Source of the DNA: Pelomonas sp039929605
GTDB taxonomy: Bacteria > Pseudomonadota > Gammaproteobacteria > Burkholderiales > Burkholderiaceae_C
Assembly: GCF_039929605.1 (NCBI RefSeq)
Contig: NZ_JBDSQX010000110.1
Coordinates: 1 to 25,692 of the forward strand
Direction: 5' to 3'
Length of the DNA stretch: 25,692 nt
Below the pieces are notes generated by a model. It was not told where the DNA came from. It saw only the letters and a list, made by a program, of their open reading frames with translations, and did no database searches. The position numbers and the translations under genes were made by a program. Within the stretch, counting starts at the first letter, position 1, and the number at the start of each line of letters is the position of its first letter. Below, in pieces: positions 23,121 to 25,692 of this stretch.

Positions 23121-23205
23121 GGCGCAACGATAGCGCCTCCCAAGTGTTGAAGAGCTGCGAGGCTGTGTGCCGCAGTCCGTTGGGGCCTGAGGAGATGGAC
23201 AGCCG

Positions 23206-24831
23206 CTAGCTGCGGCCCAGCAACGGCGGGCCCGTCCACGCGCCGCCGGCGACGTGTTCAATGTTTCCTTGCTCGTACGCCAGCAGCACTGGCAGCTTGA
23301 ACACCGACACCACCTCGGCCAATTTCGCGGCCTGCTTCCGCAGGCTCTCGGCTGCTGCGGCGCTCTCCTCGACCAGGGCGGCGTTCTGCTGGGTCACCTC
23401 GTCGAGCTGGCTCATGGCGTCCCCCACTTGTCCGACACCGCTGGCCTGTTCTCGCGAGGCACTGGAGATCTCGGCAATGAGTTCGCTCACGCGCTGCACC
23501 TGGCGCACGATGTCGTCCATGCCCGTCCCGGCTTGGCCGGCCAGGCGGGCGCCAGCATCCACCTTGTCGACGCTGTCGCCGATCAGCGTCTTGATCTCCT
23601 TGGCCGCTTGAGCGCTGCGCTGTGCGAGCGTGCGCACTTCGGTGGCAACCACCGCGAAACCGCGGCCCTGCTCACCGGCGCGGGCCGCTTCGACAGCCGC
23701 GTTCAGTGCCAGGATGTTGGTTTGAAAGGCGATGCTGTCGATCACGCCAATGATGTCGACGATCTTCTTCGACGCCGCAGTGATGTCGTGCATGGTCGTG
23801 ACCAGTTGGCCCACTGCCTCGCCTCCCTTGATCGCCGCCGATGCCGCCGACGTGGCCATCTCGTTGGCTTGCTGGGCGGTCTCGGTATTTTGTTTGATGG
23901 TGCTGGTGATCTGCTCCATCGACGCGGCCGTCTCTTGCACGTTGCTCGCCTGCTCCTCGGTTCGCTGGCTCAGGTCGGCATTGCCGGTTGCGATCTGTGC
24001 AGAGCCGCTGGCAATGTGGTCGCTGCCTTGCCGCACCTCACCGACGATGCGGACCAGGCTTTCATTCATGCGGCTCAGTGCGAGCAGCAGCTGGGCCGCT
24101 TCGTCCCGGCCGCCCCGCACGTCGACGCGCGTGGTGAGATCACCGCCGGCAACCGTTTGCGCCAGTTGGACCGCCGCTGCGATGGGGCGCGTGATTGAGC
24201 GGCTCAGGCGCCACGCGCAGGCCGCGCCGATGACCACGCAGGCCAACCCGCAGAGCAGCATCAGCAAGCGGGCGGAGGCAATGTCGGCGGCCACTTGGCC
24301 GCCGCTGTCGTGAGCCAGCCGCTTTTGCAAGACGACCAGCTCCCGCACCGGCGTGCCCAGCGCGTCCAGCGCCGGCAGCGTCTGCTGGAGCATCAGGCCG
24401 CGCGCTTCGGACATCTGCCCTTCGCGGGCCAGCTTGCTCACTGCAGAGAACGACGAGACATAGTGGGCTCGCGCCTCCTTGAGGCGCGCCAGCATGGCCT
24501 TGCCTTCGGGGCGCGTGACCAGTTTGTCGAGGGTTTCGAGTGCCGCGCTGACCGCGCTCCGGTTCGCGTCGATCTGCTCATGGATGCGTGCCAGCTGCTG
24601 GGCGTCGGTCGCCAGCAGCAGCTCCAGCGTGCTCCGGCCGTTGGCACGTGTGAGCGTGTCGATGGTGGATGCGGCTTCGGATTTGACCCAGTCCTCGTTG
24701 AGGATCTTGTAGGTGGCGTCGCCGATGAAACCAAGCCGAAGGATGGCGAACACGATGAGCGCCGCGATCAGCGCCAGGACGAAGCCGAAGCTCAAGGCGA
24801 GGCGAACCCCGATCGTGGTGTTCCTAAGCAT
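23206..24831 (-). CDS. Methyl-accepting chemotaxis protein with 4HB sensor
   Basis: The 541-residue inner-membrane chemoreceptor has TM1 (about 11-33), a four-helix-bundle periplasmic sensor (about 34-186), TM2 (187-208), HAMP (210-262) and a cytoplasmic signalling domain. The hairpin tip SIAFQTNILALNAAVEAARA and then GEQGRGFAVVATEVR (about 366-400) binds CheA/CheW. The segment TEEQASNVQETAASMEQ is a methylation helix. There is no C-terminal NWETF-type tether; the tail ends GGAWTGPPLLGRS. Start ATG 24831 has AGGGAGA about 8 bp upstream. It is divergent from the sigma factor gene and separated from the permease gene by 85 bp. The attractant cannot be predicted. Confidence 0.93.
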   Translation of the reverse strand: MLRNTTIGVRLALSFGFVLALIAALIVFAILRLGFIGDATYKILNEDWVKSEAASTIDTLTRANGRSTLELLLATDAQQLARIHEQIDANRSAVSAALETLDKLVTRPEGKAMLARLKEARAHYVSSFSAVSKLAREGQMSEARGLMLQQTLPALDALGTPVRELVVLQKRLAHDSGGQVAADIASARLLMLLCGLACVVIGAACAWRLSRSITRPIAAAVQLAQTVAGGDLTTRVDVRGGRDEAAQLLLALSRMNESLVRIVGEVRQGSDHIASGSAQIATGNADLSQRTEEQASNVQETAASMEQITSTIKQNTETAQQANEMATSAASAAIKGGEAVGQLVTTMHDITAASKKIVDIIGVIDSIAFQTNILALNAAVEAARAGEQGRGFAVVATEVRTLAQRSAQAAKEIKTLIGDSVDKVDAGARLAGQAGTGMDDIVRQVQRVSELIAEISSASREQASGVGQVGDAMSQLDEVTQQNAALVEESAAAAESLRKQAAKLAEVVSVFKLPVLLAYEQGNIEHVAGGAWTGPPLLGRS

Positions 24832-25167
24832 TGGATGTCTCCCTGTGAGATAGATCGAGAAGTCTTGGCGCTTCTGAACCCCATTTTTAGGCTGAGTCGG
24901 TGCTGGATGACAGGTGTAACGCTGGGGGAATAGCCAATTGCTTCACGCCGGATGCAGTCGCGTGGCTGATGCGCCGCGGAGGAAGGCGCTGCGTTCAGTA
25001 AGAGGGTGGTGGAGGTATTCAACCGCGTGCGCGGCTGCGGCCGGAACGGCTCTGACCGACTTGCGCTGACTTCGGCCATGCCCCTGGGGCCGGCTCGCTA
25101 CCATCGCCTTGAACCTCCGGGCCGCGAGCCGGAACACACGCGCATTGGCAACCCGTTTGTGACGAGC
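24832..25167. other. Divergent intergenic region between chemoreceptor and sigma factor genes
   Basis: It holds the chemoreceptor ribosome binding site at its left end. On the right, GGAAC (25131-25135) and CGTTT (25154-25158) are spaced 18 bp, like an ECF-type promoter, but the predicted transcript would start almost at the ATG. No gene is evident in the rest; a convincing flagellar-type promoter for the chemoreceptor was not found. Confidence 0.35.
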
Positions 25168-25692
25168 ATGTTGAAGTGGCTGAAAGTCGGAAGAGCCGGA
25201 AAAGAGCGCGAAGACGCCTCGGCCCCCCGGCGTGAGCCGGCCGCCGAGGCGCTGGAACTGGCCCTGCTGGCCGGCGTGAAGCTCGGCCGGCGGGCCGACT
25301 TCGACGCGCTCTACCGCATCTATCACCCGCGGTTGTGGCGCTTTCTGACGCACCTGATGCGCCAGCCCGAGGCCATCGAGGAGGTGCTGAACGACACCAT
25401 GCTGGTGGTCTGGCAGCGTGCCGACAGCTTCGATGGGCGCAGCAAGCTGTCGACCTGGATCTTCGGCATCGCCTACCGCAAGGGACTGAAGTCGTTCAGC
25501 CGCCAGGATCTGCCGGTGGACGCGAGCGAGCGGCCCGAGGCGGCCGATACCGGCCCCGGGCCGGAGCAGCAGCTGGACCTGGCGCGACTGCGTGGGCGGC
25601 TGCGCAAGGCCATGGCCGAGCTGTCGCCGGAACACCGCGCCGTGGTGGAGCTTTGCTACTTCCACGACATGGCCTACGGCGAGATCGCCGAG
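25168..25692 (+). CDS. ECF-type RNA polymerase sigma factor (3' end outside window)
   Basis: The frame opens at ATG 25168 and runs open to the window end, giving 175 residues so far. After a charged leader it has sigma region 2: DFDALYRIYHPRLWRFLTHL, EEVLNDTMLVVWQRADSFDG, and STWIFGIAYRKGLKSF, the -10 recognition helix. A variable linker (PVDASERPEAADTGPGPEQQ) leads to the start of region 4 (MAELSPEHRAVVELCYFHDM, then AYGEIAE), cut before the -35 helix. GTG 25159 is an alternative start. A cognate anti-sigma factor may follow outside the window; the regulon is unknown. Confidence 0.9.
   Translation, partial: MLKWLKVGRAGKEREDASAPRREPAAEALELALLAGVKLGRRADFDALYRIYHPRLWRFLTHLMRQPEAIEEVLNDTMLVVWQRADSFDGRSKLSTWIFGIAYRKGLKSFSRQDLPVDASERPEAADTGPGPEQQLDLARLRGRLRKAMAELSPEHRAVVELCYFHDMAYGEIAE

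Noticed and set aside
23254..24198. Plus-strand open frame of 314 codons opposite the chemoreceptor
   Set aside because: The minus strand is a textbook chemoreceptor signalling domain.
24832..24910. Flagellar (sigma-28) promoter before the chemoreceptor gene
   Set aside because: A TAAA is present on the minus strand, but the downstream element matches GCCGATAA poorly.
24943..25665. Minus-strand 240-codon frame at the window end
   Set aside because: Antisense to the ECF sigma factor, whose regions 2 and 4 are clearly visible.

Overview
The window is GC-rich with dense, tightly overlapping genes. Gene content (TRAP transporter, Mla/Pqi-type lipid transporter, 4HB chemoreceptor, codon bias) suggests a Burkholderiales betaproteobacterium, perhaps near Roseateles/Mitsuaria/Rubrivivax. 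That placement is inferred from protein style, not from a marker gene. No rRNA, tRNA or CRISPR array was seen.

Layout. (1) 1-1202, plus strand: the end of a GH28 polygalacturonase and a CE12 rhamnogalacturonan acetylesterase, both secreted pectin-degrading enzymes. (2) 1267-4294, minus strand: a run of closely spaced genes for an NADPH-dependent FMN reductase, three hypothetical proteins, an M74 (MepA-like) murein endopeptidase and a small membrane protein. (3) about 4396-10815: a foreign island bounded by inverted, diverged IS21-type terminal repeats. It holds a wrecked istA remnant, a large RHS-repeat protein with a possible toxin tip, and an overlapping small gene that is probably its immunity partner. 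The RHS signal peptide lies in a different frame, separated at a (CG)4 tract. Base composition switches several times inside the RHS gene. (4) 18953-10942, minus strand: a pectin/uronate operon of kdgK, PL1 pectate lyase, GH43 glycosidase, dctP-dctQ-dctM TRAP transporter, a truncated alpha/beta hydrolase and a membrane-anchored hypothetical protein. A KdgR-like palindrome lies just before kdgK. (5) 19147-19437: a small hypothetical gene. (6) 23120-19487, minus strand: an Mla/Pqi-type lipid ABC transporter with STAS-MlaE permease, MlaF-like ATPase, MCE-domain MlaD-like protein and PqiC-like lipoprotein. (7) a 4HB methyl-accepting chemotaxis protein, and divergent from it an ECF sigma factor cut by the window end.

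How the parts work together. The secreted lyase, GH28, CE12 and GH43 enzymes would cut pectin and its side chains. The TRAP system would import acidic products, and KdgK would phosphorylate 2-keto-3-deoxygluconate for the Entner-Doudoroff branch. The two pectin blocks are separated by about 9.7 kb that includes the IS/RHS island, so one ancestral locus may have been split. The most interesting part is the island: an RHS toxin-like gene with an uncharacterised tip and partner, possible frame switching of its secretion signal, and IS remnants on both sides.
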